Source: Cercis canadensis (Eukaryota; Streptophyta; Magnoliopsida; Fabales; Fabaceae). From it: 64,000 bases of DNA. The stretch is from contig QAOA01006130.1 in assembly GCA_003255065.1 (NCBI GenBank), positions 1,029,687-1,093,686 of the forward strand, given 5' to 3'. Made by a program: the position numbers and the translations under genes. Below, one piece after another: positions 24,612 through 37,885 of this stretch (position 1 is the first letter of the stretch; every line of letters begins with the position of its first letter). A model generated the notes under the pieces. That model ran no database searches and was not told the origin of the DNA. It saw nothing but the letters and a program-made list of their open reading frames with translations.

Positions 24612-27600
24612 ATGTCATTGCGTAGGCGAACCTTGCTCAAGGTCATCGTCCTCGGCGATAGCGGGTGCGTTCTTAGGGTTTCTCTGCAACACTTGAGATT
24701 CACATGTTTCTCTGTATTTATGTATATATGGAAGCATATGACAATTAGTTTATGATTTTCATTCAATGTCAGGGTAGGAAAGACTTCGTTGATGAATCAG
24801 TATCCTTTCATCTATGGGACTTGGTTGTAATACAAGAAGAGGCATTTTTCTTTCATGGGTAATTTATAGGTAGTGGGATTCTAACGATTTACTGGATCTT
24901 TGAAATCTACATCTCAAATTTTAATTTTTTCAAGTGTTATGAAGAGCATTGTTGTGAATTTGCCCTACCCTTCTTCATTTTGGCGTATTATGTTGGCCTG
25001 CTGCTTGATATGTTTTCTTCTAGATTTGGTGTTACTTTTCATTCAAGTTATTTGTTGCTGAGATAGTTGTTATTTTGTATTTGTGGCCAATTTTGAGGAT
25101 ATTTCTATGCTTCGTTCCTTCTTGGGATTAGTCTTTTTGGACCGTTAACTTGTTGACAAGATATGTGCATAAGAAGTTTAGTCAGCAATATAAAGCTACA
25201 ATTGGTGCTGATTTTGTCACTAAAGAACTCCAGATTGACGACAGACTCGTCACTCTACAAGTGGGTTTTTTAGTTCAATGGTATTTCAATATTCATTTTC
25301 ATTTAATTTATAGACTATTATAAAAATTACGTATCTTTAAATATCTTGTATCTCTGCTTGGTAGATATGGGACACTGCTGGGCAAGAGAGATTTCAAAGT
25401 CTTGGAGTCGCATTTTATAGAGGGGCAGATTGCTGTGTCCTAGTCTATGATGTTAATGTCATGAAGTCGTTTGATACCCTTGAGAATTGGCACGAGGAGT
25501 TTCTCAAACAGGTTCTTCATACCTTCCTTTCTATTTTTGTTTTTGTTTTTGTTTTTTTTGTTTTTCCCCATGAAAGAAGAATTTAAGAAAGGTGAGAAGT
25601 ACATAGCAGGAGGATCAGGGCTGCTCCTAAAACAGAGGGAAATACAACAAAGATGAAAAAAATCATGTCTGTCCTTATCTTCCCCGTCTTGCTGCTTTGA
25701 GGCTTTTGTGTGATAATCTTGCATTTTTTTTGGTCATCAGATAGGGGAAACTAGAGTTTCCTGCAAGTTAGGTTCTTTGTGCTATATTTGGTTGATATTT
25801 ATAGTTTATGATAATTAGAAAATGGCAGGCCTTGTGTTAAATTTGTTCGTTGTGCCTCTGTTACCTATTGTTGTTGTAGTTGTGAACAATCTGAATCATG
25901 GCATCAGAAATTGTGAAATGATTAGAAACAAGGAGTTTTAGGCTTGTTACGGTTTGGCCATCAGATTAAAAGCGTTGCCTCTCATAGAAGTTCTTACCCT
26001 ATCTGCTACTACATAGACTATAAGCTAGTGTCTGTCTCAGAGGGAAGAAAAGAAAGGAGTCAACTAGAAGAATAAAAGTAGTTTACCTGGCTAGGTAGAA
26101 GAGTACATAAAATGATTTTAAGTGGGATGTTGAGATTTCCCGGTACTAGTCCATGTGAAACTGAGGCAAAAGTTTTATTGGAAATCTAAGATAAGTAGCC
26201 TGAGAAAGAGGCTATATGATTCAAAGGTTTTACCCTTTCATCTCATCAACGGATTTTATTTCCATGTTTATGACTAGAAGTTACTGATGATGTTATATGT
26301 ACGAGATGACTGCAGTTCTGAAGAAGAAGCTGTTGTCCTCTGACTTTCATTTTGCGCTAAAAAGAAGAACATGATATCTGTTTTCAGTTATTCCTCATTT
26401 CTATTGTTTCTACTTTCTATTAAGTACTAACTCATGAAATCCATCTGGTTACCTCACACAAGCTTCACTCTTATGTTTCAGTCTTAGCCTAACTGTGTGG
26501 GGGAGGGCGAGAGAGTGTGTGTTTTGATATATATTTTTTGGATAAAATAAGAAATTTATTAGATAAAGAAGAAAGAGAAAAATACAAAGAAGTAGGGCAA
26601 GAGGTCCTCCTTACAAAGGAAAAGAGATTAAAAGATACATCAGCTCAAAAGAGCTTTCCAATCCCTCTGCAAATTCATTAAGAATATCTCTCTAAAAAAT
26701 CCCAAAGGGAAGCTAGAAAAACAACTCTATCCCATAATAAATGCACTGGCAAACAAGTCTGTTTAAATATCCTAGCACTTTGCTCCAGCCATATGCACCA
26801 AATTCCAGCAAAACCAGCACACTCCCAAAGGGCCTTCCTCTCCTTTCCTCTGCCAAAACCTCTAAACTTAGTAGACAAAAAATGGTCCAAACCATCGAGA
26901 AACCCATTGCTTATCAGACATTCCAAACGAACAGTTCCAAATTTCCCTAGCAACTTGACAATGCAAAAAAAGGTGGCTGTTTGTCTCAGAAATTTGGAAA
27001 CACATTACACAAATATCTGGAGAAAGAACCTATGAACCCATGAAATACTCTCTCTCCAGATTTGGAGCATAGATTGGGAGAAAAATTGAGAGACAAAATC
27101 TACTTTTAATAATCTCGTTCTTGCTGTGATCTATAATTGCAAATTAGTGATTCTACAATTATTTTGAGGGCTCAATTGTAAACTTGTGGAATGACTTTGT
27201 CTGCCCTCCCCCTCCCTTCCCTTGCTTCTCAGCGAGATAAGAATTTTTCTTTTTACCTTCTTTCACATTGACTGAATTAGGATTTGCTTTGGTCTTTTCA
27301 TGATAGTGTCTCTTCCCGTACTTTCACTGTTTCCATGTTTGCAATTTTTTTCTAGAAGCCTTTTGTTCATCCAAACAAATAGTAAATCTTAATTTGAAAT
27401 ATGCTGGCTTAACGGCCTCGTGGTTCATGATTAATTTGAAATGTGTCAATATTTCCTCTGATTCATCTGTTCTGTTGACTCCTTTTTGTGATTCATTTTC
27501 TGGGTATGTTGCTGTTTAGTGGTGAAAGTGGAAGATAATAGGGAGGAAGATAATTTCTTATGAGATATGAATCAAGGGACTTGGTGAATCAAGATGATGC

Positions 27601-29856
27601 ATGATGATCTTTAGCATATGTGAGACATGTGTCGAAAATGGCAATCTGAGTTGGTTAAGCCTTTGCCATCTTCTCCAACAGTTTGTTGAGCTTCTTTTGC
27701 TTCATGCATGAACCTTTGGGGACATGTCCGGGTTTATAAGGGGAAGTCCGGGTGTGCTTGGCACTGTTGGAGGAATTCTTATTAGTTGCTTGGAAGGGTT
27801 TTCAAAAGAAGAGTAAAGTTTTGTAGAGATATGATGTGCTTTGTTTGCTATTATTTGGTGTATTTGGGGATAGAAAGGAGCTCAGGAATTCTACACCTAT
27901 TCTTTTATGGGATAGAATAATTTATCTTGCTATGCCTTGGAGTTCAGATTGCAGATTGAGTAGGGGAGACTGGGCTCTTTCTTAGTCTCACTCTTTAAAG
28001 ATGAGGGCTCATCATATTACTTCTAATTTTCTGTTTTTTCTCCTTGTTTTTTTATGAGAATCCTCATTCTTGTAGTTTGTCATTGCGTTAGTAATAATTT
28101 ATTTTTCTATATTAAATTCTTGTTTTAGTGATAATATATTATAAAAGCCTAAAGGGGTGTGAACTATGTTCTGTAAATGCATTCATAAAGTCATACTGAG
28201 ACTAAAAATGAAAATCACTTCCTGCAATTCAAATGTGTAAAAATATCAACTAGTGTCTACTAAGAAGGGAGTTTGACAGAAGTTTTTGCCAAAAACTCTT
28301 CTACATCCGCAGAGAGTGTTTCTTGTTTTAAAATGTTTAATTGACATCTTGAAATGTTGCTTAAACTATTTCTCTTGACGTATCAGCTTTTACATCTTGG
28401 TATGAATCCTTTTTCCTTCTCACTTTCCTTATTCTTTTCCTTTTTGTTTCTTACTGGTGATAAACTTTTATTATGATTTTTGTTTTCATTGTGATCCAGG
28501 CAAACCCTCCTGATCCAAGAACATTTCCATTTATATTGCTTGGGAACAAGATTGATATTGATGGTGGGAATAGTCGAGTGGTAGGTAGATACTATCGCAA
28601 TCCTTAATCTCCTTATCTCTTCCATAAGGATCTAATTATCTTGTATGCAGGTTTCTGAGAAGAAAGCAAAGGACTGGTGTGCTTCAAAAGGGAATATTCC
28701 CTACTTTGAGACATCTGCAAAGGAGGATTACAATGTTGATGCTGCATTCCTGTGTATTGCAAAGACTGCTCTAGCCAATGAGCATGAGCAGGACATGTAA
28801 GTTTTGCTTTGCATTTGCATGCGGCTTTAGCAATAATATGATTGTAGTATTTCAGCTTCAGGTTCTGAGGTTGGTCTTGTTCTCTGTCATTCCATCTCGG
28901 TGTAATTACCAGATTGGGAGGATAGGACTTAGGCGAAGAAAATATAGGGAATCCTCATTAACTACATTGGGGAGTCACTAAACACTCAGTCCGATTTCAA
29001 TCAGTGGTAATATGTGTTTCCCTGTGAACTCAAGTCTCAAAATCCCAGACAAGACTTGTGACTGTCAAACATGTCATGTAAATCTTAATTTTTTTTTTCT
29101 TTGTCAGCGGAAACATAGAGAAAATAAAATTTGAAAGGCACATAAAAACAGCAAACTCTTCCTATATTGCTGCATCTCAGACAAAGAAATCCCTCGAAAA
29201 AAGCCATTAGCTGAGCATCCTTAAGAAGCTATTGTGACAACTGGGCCTTATTAATGTGGCAATTGCAATGATTTGTGCTTGAAAATCCTGGCATTTCTCT
29301 CCAGTCACCAACCTAAGACACGAAGTCACCTTTTTTTTATGATTGTTAAATGCAGTCATGATTTTACTGTGTTTCTTGAGATAAGTGAGAAAGGGAGAGG
29401 AGGGAGAAGGGAGACACATCTCCCGTGTGAATAAAACAAAAATGCTTTTGCAATTTGAAAAGGAAGTAATGTCAAAAGAAAAACATTTGAAGAAAAAGAT
29501 GGACCATGGAAGAGATGGTGGTTGGTGGCAGTCAGCCATTTCGCATGAATAAAGAGCCCTCAGCATTTGCTATGGTTGACTATAAATCCATATTTGTCCA
29601 TTAAATCAGATAAACATGATTGTTTGGTTCTCTATCTATTTTCATTGATAATGTTAAGGAATGTCTCTGCACTTGCTAAGTTTCCTGTCTTGTTTTGGAT
29701 TGTCATATGCATTTATACTCAAATGATCTTTCTAATTTGATATTCACATCTTGCAGAACTGACTATCTAATTTCACCTTATAATCTCGATTGCAGATATT
29801 TTCAAGGTATTCCTGAGGCTCCAGAGAATGAGCAAAGTGGTGGCTGTTCCTGCTAA
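24612..29856 (+). CDS. RABG3: Rab7-type small GTPase, RABG3 class
   Basis: Seven exons: 24612-24664, 24773-24799, 25161-25260, 25365-25511, 28500-28580, 28651-28796 and 29796-29856, giving 204 residues. Rab7/RABG3 GTPases act on late endosomes and the tonoplast in vacuolar trafficking. All GTP-binding motifs are present: GDSGVGKT (15-22), switch I with [16 protein letters not shown] (62-68), NKID (125-128) and ETSAK (156-160). The C-terminus is GGCSC, a CXC geranylgeranylation signal. The YFQGIPEA tail resembles RABG3a/b subtypes. Exon 2 is a 27-nt micro-exon that completes the P-loop region. Intron 4 (25512-28499) is 3 kb and full of LINE debris; intron 6 carries a segment repeated near 38.2 kb. 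No change is seen that would disable the enzyme. Confidence 0.96.
26545..27060 (-). mobile_element. LINE reverse-transcriptase C-terminal relic (zf-RVT) in RABG3 intron 4
   Basis: On the minus strand, frames read [20 protein letters not shown] then [10 protein letters not shown], with a CxxC...HxxxHC zinc-knuckle of the LINE zf-RVT domain. After a frame change comes a stretch containing [19 protein letters not shown] and SARIF, the usual C-terminal block of plant L1-type ORF2. The element is antisense to RABG3, truncated and frameshifted. Its A/T-rich 3' tail lies near 26545-26600. Confidence 0.75.
27720..28095 (+). mobile_element. Second LINE 3' relic, sense orientation, in RABG3 intron 4
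   Basis: The plus strand contains ctattatttggtgtatttgg followed by ggatagaaaggagctcagga. It can be read as a decayed LWG(I)ERS-SG/RIF-type block. ttttatgggatagaataatt then recalls LLWDRI of LINE ORF2 ends. The tail is T-rich with Pol II-like 3' sequence. No open frame survives. Two LINE ends in opposite directions in one intron help explain its size. Confidence 0.45.
29060..29208. repeat. 149-bp segment in RABG3 intron 6 shared with 38205-38352
   Basis: Shared blocks in the same order: gtcaaacatgtcat, tttctttgtcag, aggcacat, and ctgcatctcagac followed by aaagaaa or gaagaaa. Overall identity looks moderate, with small gaps. Neither copy overlaps a coding exon. It matches no element class I recognise, so it may be an undescribed dispersed repeat or an old segmental copy. 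Confidence 0.6.
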
Positions 29857-31590
29857 TGTGGAAACTCAATTCACTGATTCACCTATGATGCTGTAGCCCA
29901 AATTATTCAAATTCTTTTTGTTCCCATAGTGATCCTCTCTTTGTACACTCTGTATGCTGTGCTTGTGTAAGTTAAATTTGATATCAATGTTGCCATTTTG
30001 ATAAAATGTAGTCCTGTTTTGGCAAGGACGAGCTCGAGAATGTTGCACTCCTAGGAAAGCATGTTCAATTTATCTACCACGGCTTGTGTTTAGGCATTAT
30101 AAAACAATTTAAACCCCCAATTGTCAAAATCAGATGTGGCATGAAAGTGTGTATTTATATTTGAATGGATTGATTGGCAGACATTGATCTATGTGGCTAG
30201 ATAAATTATGTTGGCTTACTTCAGAAAACAGGCTTGCAAGAAAGGAAGAGTCAGTCAAAGTAGAATTGCCTTACAGTTTGGTTATCCAGAGTGCTAATAG
30301 AAGCTTGACTGAACTGCTAGTACCTACCTCACGGATTAGTTGGATTTTGACTGCAAAATCTGGTTTGCTCAGAAAAGCGGTATTTGAGACTGTCACCAAG
30401 AAAATAGAAACTATAATTACTTTCCTTTATTCCTTCCCATTTTAAAGTGGTCATGATAAGAGGAATTGTTATAATTTAAATAAATAGTAGGGTTAAAATA
30501 GCTCCATATTACGGTTCAATGTGCCGGACTTTATTTACTTTCAAGTTTCAGTTAGAGCCATGCTGCAACTTTCAATAAATAAAAGCATGTTACCAAGGTT
30601 GGCTTAATTGGGAGGTTCAAGTTGTGTCAACATAGAATCTTTGGTTTGATTCCTGTTATGCAAAGGGCTTTTTGATTCAATACTTGGTGATGATGATCCT
30701 TTGTTTAGCTGTTCTCTTCTACTTTAAAGTTGGAGCATCGCATTTGTTTCCTATATTGTTTTGCCAACCTAAGTTAATAATTGCATGTTTGGTTGTGGCG
30801 GCTGACCCCAAAACAAACATGCTACAAGTCTCTCAATGAACGCTGATTTTCAACTCATTTTCCTTAGACACTTTCTAAGATCATGTAGCCAAGCACTATT
30901 TTTTTTTTTATAATTTTAATTCTTTTGTGGTCTGCTTTTTTGTTACGATATTCCTTGGAAGAAGGCTCATTACTCTTTAGTTGTAGAAGTAACAATACAT
31001 ATATATGGTATATATATATTGCAAAAATTTATTTTGAAGTAACAATGTATATATATATATATATATTGCAAAAACAATATAATTATCATAATATTACACT
31101 TATCTTGGTACTAATGTCAAAACTTGTATGATTTTAGAGCCAACTCGTTGTAACTTGATTGGATTTGATAATTAATTTGGATAATAATCATAATAAACTT
31201 AGAAGACTTTCATTCAATTTGACAATTGTAAAATTTATACTTCAAAATTTTTTTGCAATAAATATATTGATATCTTTTGCTCTCAAAATCATTAACACTT
31301 AAAGAGCTAAATCATTTCTAAAAGGGAAGTTATGCTTCGTTGAATTTGGCTTTAATCACATTGGAAAAAAGGAAATAATTTATGTCATGCATGCTTTAAT
31401 CACATTGCGTGCGTCTTGACTCTTGAGGAAGTTCCGTCATTTGCAAATTGTAACGTGGTCCTTTCCCGTCCTTGTTTCGTTGATGACGTCGACATAGCCT
31501 TCTCGCCTTCTTCCACCTCTTTATTCTTCTTCTTCTTCTTCTTCTTCAATTTACTGTCTCTCTCTCTCTCTCCATCTGTGCTTGAAAACC
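29857..31590 (+). other. RABG3 3' region and DUF1475 upstream region
   Basis: The RABG3 3' UTR probably ends within about 200-300 bp. After it come a SINE-like fragment (30597-30690), TA-repeat tracts (31010-31066) and AT-rich spacer. The last 100 bp before 31591 carry a (CTT)n run near 31523-31546 and a (TC)n run near 31556-31571, probably in the leader of the DUF1475 gene. Confidence 0.45.
30597..30690 (+). mobile_element. SINE-like fragment with A and B boxes
   Basis: ttggcttaattggg (about 30599-30612) resembles an A box and ggtttgattcc (30643-30653) a B box, about 40 nt apart. This is the arrangement of a tRNA-derived SINE promoter. The 3' tail is unclear and no tRNA fold is claimed. Confidence 0.45.
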
Positions 31591-34500
31591 ATGGGGAAGA
31601 TTTCGTTGGCAATTGGTTTGAGAACTCTGTTTACTGTTTTGGGAGCTCTAATGGTGGCTACCCTTATTTACACTATCTTCAAGGATGGTCTTCCATTTCG
31701 CAAAGACCTTCTCACACCGTAATCTCTCTCTCTTGCACTTTATATTCAACTATATATATAAAAAAATGAGAATCTATGTTCTGCCATTTTCTGTTGTCCT
31801 ATTTACCAAACTGAATTTCATGCATCGAATTAAAAACTGATATTATTTCATTGCATTTTTATTGATGAAATTTAGTTTATTATGAGATAACTTGTATATA
31901 AATATTAGAGCTTAATTTTGTAATTAACATCAGGCTTAAATTTTACTTTATGTTTATTGCTAACTTGCCAAGTGAACTCTGACAGGCAAAAATGTCATAT
32001 GACTATTTGTTCTCAATGCTATTTTGGATTTTATGAAAATCTAAGGGTTGCTGGATCATGAATGTTAAAGAAGCTCCCTTTCTAATTTCTTTTGTTACTT
32101 GTTTTCATTGTTCACTTGATTTTTCTGAACATGCTATTCTTACACAGGGCTGTTAAAAGTTGTTTCTGCTGCTTATTGTTCTGGGTGTAGTTCTTGTTCC
32201 CACTTTCCCCCATTTCATGCTTGTTTTTTCTTTCCCCATGTTGTTAATGGTGGGTTGTGATTTGTCTAGTCCTTTCCAACTTTATAAGTAGCCTGCTCCA
32301 TGTGTTTTTATTCTTATTATCCTTCTTTAGCAATAACTGACCAATAATACATGACATATAATTTTAAAAAATGAACTTTTTAATTGAAGATATAAGATAA
32401 AAGTTATGAAAAGTTACACGGCAGGGAGTGATTTGATTGGTTGCTCCAAAGGTATTTTGAGAAAGACATCATGGTGTTTTTGGGGAAATATTTGGTTGCA
32501 AACAACTAACATCTTACCTTTAAGTTTTAATTGCTTTTATTTGAATTAACATTGCTTGTAGAGTTTTATAATTGATATATTCTGTAAATAATGAGCTTTC
32601 CAGGAACTTACTAGATGCAATGTCAAATCCATGGAAGCAGATGTTTATGGGATTTATTTACTCTGTTTTTTCTTTCTTTATTTATTGCTATTTTTCTTTA
32701 CCTGAATAGAATAATCATAGAATCATGTTTACATCCTTAATTTCACTAATTTTATTTATATAAGAACACCATTTTTTTTTCCCCAATTTTTCGGTGATTC
32801 AGGTGGATGGTGGCAACTTTGATTGATTTCTATATCAATGTTGTAACACTGGCAGTAAGTTCATTTTCTTGCTCAGTGAGAGTATTATAGTTAAGTGTAG
32901 ATTGTAACAAATATTTCTTTTAAATGAGAATCAACATATTCTTAATTTTTTATTTTAAAAGATGTACATGGCAATACATGATTAGCAAAAACTTTTTTAT
33001 GCAAAGTTCATAAATAGACTTTCTTTCCTTTGGATGATGAATCAACCCAATCTTGATTTTCTTTTAAAGATGCTCGTCTGCTTTATCTTTCTTGTATGTT
33101 ATTAGATGCTCTCCCTTGGTGGCATTTTGATAAATTTTGACTTATACATAAAAAAGTACCACTTTCATACAAGAAATATTGCATGGTATTGCTGTCTGGG
33201 TGCTTCCTAAACCACTGACATGGAAGCACTGATAAAAAATTCTCAGGCTTTGCCCTTTTTTATATTGTCCTTTCCCTTTTCTGGGTAGGTTTATCCATTT
33301 TTCTGTTTCTGGGCTGAGTATCTGAAGTTTTCATGTCCACAATCTAGTCACATTTCACTAATGGGATGCACATATGAGATGGTGCCACTTATTGTTAAAA
33401 ATTGCATAGAGTAATTTTAGTTGTGGTTTTCAAGTGGGGCAGTAGTTCAGTTGTTAACTGTAATACCAACAAATCTTCTTATTTTTTGTACATAATGTTT
33501 ACCAATAAGCAGACTATTGGAAATTCTTTCAATTACCAAAAAAAATATATATATATATTGAAAAACTGTGGCTGCTTTGGTAGAAGACAATTAATTTCCA
33601 GGAAGCAGTCTCCTTAATGATGTATTATTTTTCTGTTCTTCCTCTTTATGTCAAAATTCTACTTACAATTAAAACACAATTAAACTCAAGATCGACATTT
33701 AATTGTATTTTTTCTCGAGTAAGTTTTGTCCTTCTTATATTGGCCTTGGGGTGACTCCCTTACTCTGTGTAGTCTCTGTCATTCACAAAGAAATAGTACA
33801 TAAAAAGACTTGGTTATGCTGCTTCTGACTTCCTCCAAACTGCCATTTGTGTTAAAGGTCTTAAGTCTTAGCATTTTTCCTCCCTATGTTTGGTACAGTG
33901 GTCTCGTGAAAATTAGTCAAATGGTATATGCATTTAAAGATTTTTAGAGATGTATATGTCCAATTCAAGAAGCCTGTATTTTCAAGTGGCTATTGTAATA
34001 CATTTTGACACTATTTTGAAATTTTTACAAAATCTAAAGTGATACCTCCATTAAAATTTAAGCACTACTTTGTCTAATTGTCAAGTGAAATTTCATCTGC
34101 ACTGTCATCTTTGTCTATAACTCCAGGTCTGGGTTGCTTACAAGGAATCAAACTGGATCACCTCAACTGTGTGGATAATTTTGTTTATATGTTTTGGAAG
34201 GTATCTTTTTGTCATGATTCAATTGTATTTTATTTGAAAGAGAACTTTAGTTGTGATCTTTTACAGGAAATTAATAAGTGCTAATTTATTTTCACCATTC
34301 TTTCCAATGTTATGTGTAATTGTTTCAGCATTACTACATGTGCCTACATTGTTGTGCAATTTTTGAAGCTGTCATCACAAGAATCTTCGCAGGATCCTAT
34401 GTATTATGTTCTATTGCAGCATGCAAACAAGTATGTATGTGTAACTATAGAGTTAATTTTTCTCTACATGCAAGTGCTGTTTGATTTCAAACTTGTCAGT

Positions 34501-37500
34501 TTCCTTGCTCCTTAGTTAATGGTGTTACTTCAGTTCCCATTCAACTTATCCTTCTACATCATTTCTTTCGTTAGTTACCAATTATTGGGGATTCACCAGT
34601 TTGCTTGCTGGTGAGTTTAAAAATCTTGAAATCCATTTTTTATCCAGAAAGCAGATATTGGATTTTTTTGATGTTGTTTGACTGTTTGAAAAATATTTTT
34701 CCTGTAAAAAATCCCATACAAATGGAACAAGGTCTTACAAGCACAGTTTCTCTTTTACATTTCTGTATTACTGATTTACCTTGAGCTCCATCTATCCCTG
34801 TTCTTGTCCTTAAATGTTTTGGATTTTGTGGAATCTATGAATATTAGGATGTAAGTTGCTGCTTTTCTTTCTTCTCTTTGTTAAATTTGATGTTATACAT
34901 TAATCTATGCATGCTGTGCATACAATACCCAAGCCTTTCAATAGTTCCTTGCATATAGAAAGAAATGTGTACCAAATGATCTCTAGGAAATGCAGTTTCA
35001 TGGTTTAAATTGCATTTGTGATCTCATCATAATCTTTCTACTTTCATAATCAGTTCTAATTGACTTTGAGAAGTCTTTTCCCATAGGGACGGTACAGAAC
35101 AGAAAAGGGAGCACTATTTTGTTGTGACTTTAAGAATCCTTTTCATCACTTTGGGTGGCTTCATGTTGGGAACTTTGGTGTACACTCTTGTCACTGATGG
35201 TTCTCCTTTTCGGGAAGAGCTGTTAACTCCGTAAGGTTTTCATATTTTCTATCATTCTCATTATTGTTGTTGTTACTGATGTCTTCATTACAAATTTTAA
35301 AATGAAATATAAGGTTGATTGAAACCTTTCTGATGTGGTTAATGCAAATTAATGTAAAATCCAATTAATGCAAATGGAAGTAAAGCGCCTTGAAATACAT
35401 GCTTCTGCTATTAACATTGTGTGTGCTTCATGGTAAATCCTTGAATAGCAGAGTGTGCTGACCCATGAGAGAGAAAAAATACTGTGAGTACCTTGGTGTA
35501 TTTGGGGTGTGCTTATTGAGTGCATTGTAGTTATTATGATATTCTCCTGTTTCCTTGGAGAAATTTCTTTGTTGTCTTGATATGTGAACATAGGCCAGCC
35601 AAATTATCTACATCTTTGTTGTCCATTATTTTACTTGAGTTTTTCCAATTTTGGCCCAACAATCATATTTGTTGGTTCGCATGCACAATACAGTCTCAGA
35701 TCATTACTACTCTTTCTTCTGCAAAAGGGACAATGTCTTTGTTGACATTCATCATGTTGGTGTTGGAGTGTAAACTATGCCTTATAAAAGAACACCTTTT
35801 TCAACTTTGCTTGTGCTTCGTATGATAAATTTTCTTTGAAGTTACTGTTTATGCCAGTTGTCAGTTATCTTTAAAGTGAATGTCATGAGCTTCAAAATGT
35901 TTGCAGGTGGATGACAGCAACACTAGTTGACTTCTACATCAATGTTGTGGCTCTAGCAGTATGTCTCAATTGCTTTATCTTAGCAGCTCTAATTAATATA
36001 CAAAAGCTAAATTTGTTGCTATTAACTTGGAGGATGAGGGCTTTATTTTACTTTTGTGTGTGTGAAACATATAGAAGTACCCATATCGCCATTATGAAGA
36101 TTGTGTCTGGTTCTAATGGTAAAATATTTTTCATGGTAATATGTTTGGTGGAACTTCTATAAAACAACTAGAGGAATTAGGTTAAACATAAAGGAGACAA
36201 AACGTAAGCCAAGAACTATTAGATCAAGCAAAATGGCTAGCCGGTGCAGTCAGATGGTCAGGAGAGTACCATCGTTGTTGAATTGCTTGGGACTTGTGTC
36301 CCTGTAGAAACTATCTGTACAAGTATAAGTGCAAATTGCAGTTCTATGTGTATTCTGTAGCTCTATCAAAAAGACATTGATAATGTTGGGAATTACAGTC
36401 TTAAAATTGACAATAGTTATGAATATGATCTGTTTGTCACTATCTTTTTTTTCCCCCCTATTTTCATTATTACTGACTTCTGAAAGATCTTATGAGATAA
36501 TCAAAGCCCCAATATTTGTGCACACGAGCAACAGCAATATCAAATTAGTATGTAGAAGTTGTATTCAAATACATTTGTTTTCGTTTCAATAGAAGTATCC
36601 TAACTATGGCATACAATACCAGGTTTGGGTTGCCTACAAAGAATTTAGTTGGATTCTTGCAGTTACTTGGATAGTCCTATTGATATGTTTTGGCAGGTTA
36701 GTTATTACTTACAGTTTAAATATTTTGCATGTTGCATACAATTAGCTTATAAGAAATTTTTTGTTAGTCAAGATATTATTTGACTTGGAAAATATGGATC
36801 TGGCAACTACAGAATGGGAGCAGAGATTAAATTAAAAATTGCTGTTCAAATTTTTGCGATTTATTATGCATATGTTATACTGTTTACCCCTAGCATAAGA
36901 TGCATGCTTATCTGGTTTCTATCTGTGTATTTTAGATGGATGATCACATTTTGCTTTTCCAAATTTTCAGCATTACTACATGTCTCTACATTGTGTGGCA
37001 GCTGTTTCAGATAACTCCCCAAGATCCTGTTTACCTTATTTTAGTGCATCATAGTGACTGGTAAGTCTATAGTACTTATTTATTTTGATTTTTGACATTT
37101 ACATTAGGATTGAAGCAGTAACAAAGTAAAGATTTTCTGAGTTGGCTTAATACTTTAACAGATAAAGAGAAGTCATTGTTCTGTCCCCTGTATGCATAGA
37201 CATCAAATCATCTTGCAAAATGTTAATTTAATTCCTAATTACTTGACTATTAAAAAGTTTGATAGAGAAGATACTGTGGAGAGTCTTTGAGTTGTTCTCA
37301 GCATATGAAGCTAAGATCCTTTTTCATCTGTCATTTGAAAGAGGAACTCCCTCTATCTGTTCATTTTGGATTACTTCTCCATTATTTAAGTTTGAGAGTA
37401 GAATGAAAATGTTCAAGACCTTGTACATGAATGAGCAAAGGAATTGCTTAAATATGTTGCCTGCAAGTGAACATAGAAACTACTTTCCACTCTAACCTTG

Positions 37501-37885
37501 TCAAAATGTATATGAAAAACATATATAGTGATACCTACATCTCATGTGACCCTATCTTAAAACCAAATATCATTAAGCATTTGATGCCTTGCACATTTCT
37601 GAAAATTACTCAAAAGCTTTGAGGTTGTATCTCCTTCTCTTAATAGTGGGGGAAAAACGCCCAGATACTCTTGGATTGTTATATGCAAGTTTCTCTTTGT
37701 TTGCCGAAACTTATGCAGCCATGTTTCCTAGCTAGCTGGTGTAGTTTAACATATTTTTCTATTGTGCTTATGAAATCACTTTGATCTCTCTCTCTCTCAA
37801 TGTTCATGCTTAACTTAGAGCCTTAACAATTGGTTGTAATAGGGCAGAAAACAAATATAAGACGGTTTCTGGTGGGGCAACATAG
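31591..37885 (+). CDS. DUF1475 family membrane protein with two tandem domains
   Basis: Nine exons: 31591-31718, 32803-32854, 34127-34200, 34329-34430, 35087-35230, 35907-35958, 36623-36696, 36971-37060 and 37843-37885, giving 252 residues. I recognise the plant DUF1475 family; its function is unknown. Each domain has the same order: RTLF.VLG..MVATLIYT, then DG.PFR..LLTPW, a helix with TLVDFYINVVALA, VWVAYKE..W, a helix ending ICFGSITTC.YIV, and a QDP tail. Domain 1 is encoded by exons 1-4 and domain 2 by exons 5-8. Paired exons have identical sizes and phases (52 and 52 nt; 74 and 74 nt). About eight membrane helices are expected. If exon 8 is not spliced, a TAA follows at 37062; splicing gives the tail AENKYKTVSGGAT, which I prefer because donor and acceptor are good. 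Confidence 0.85.
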
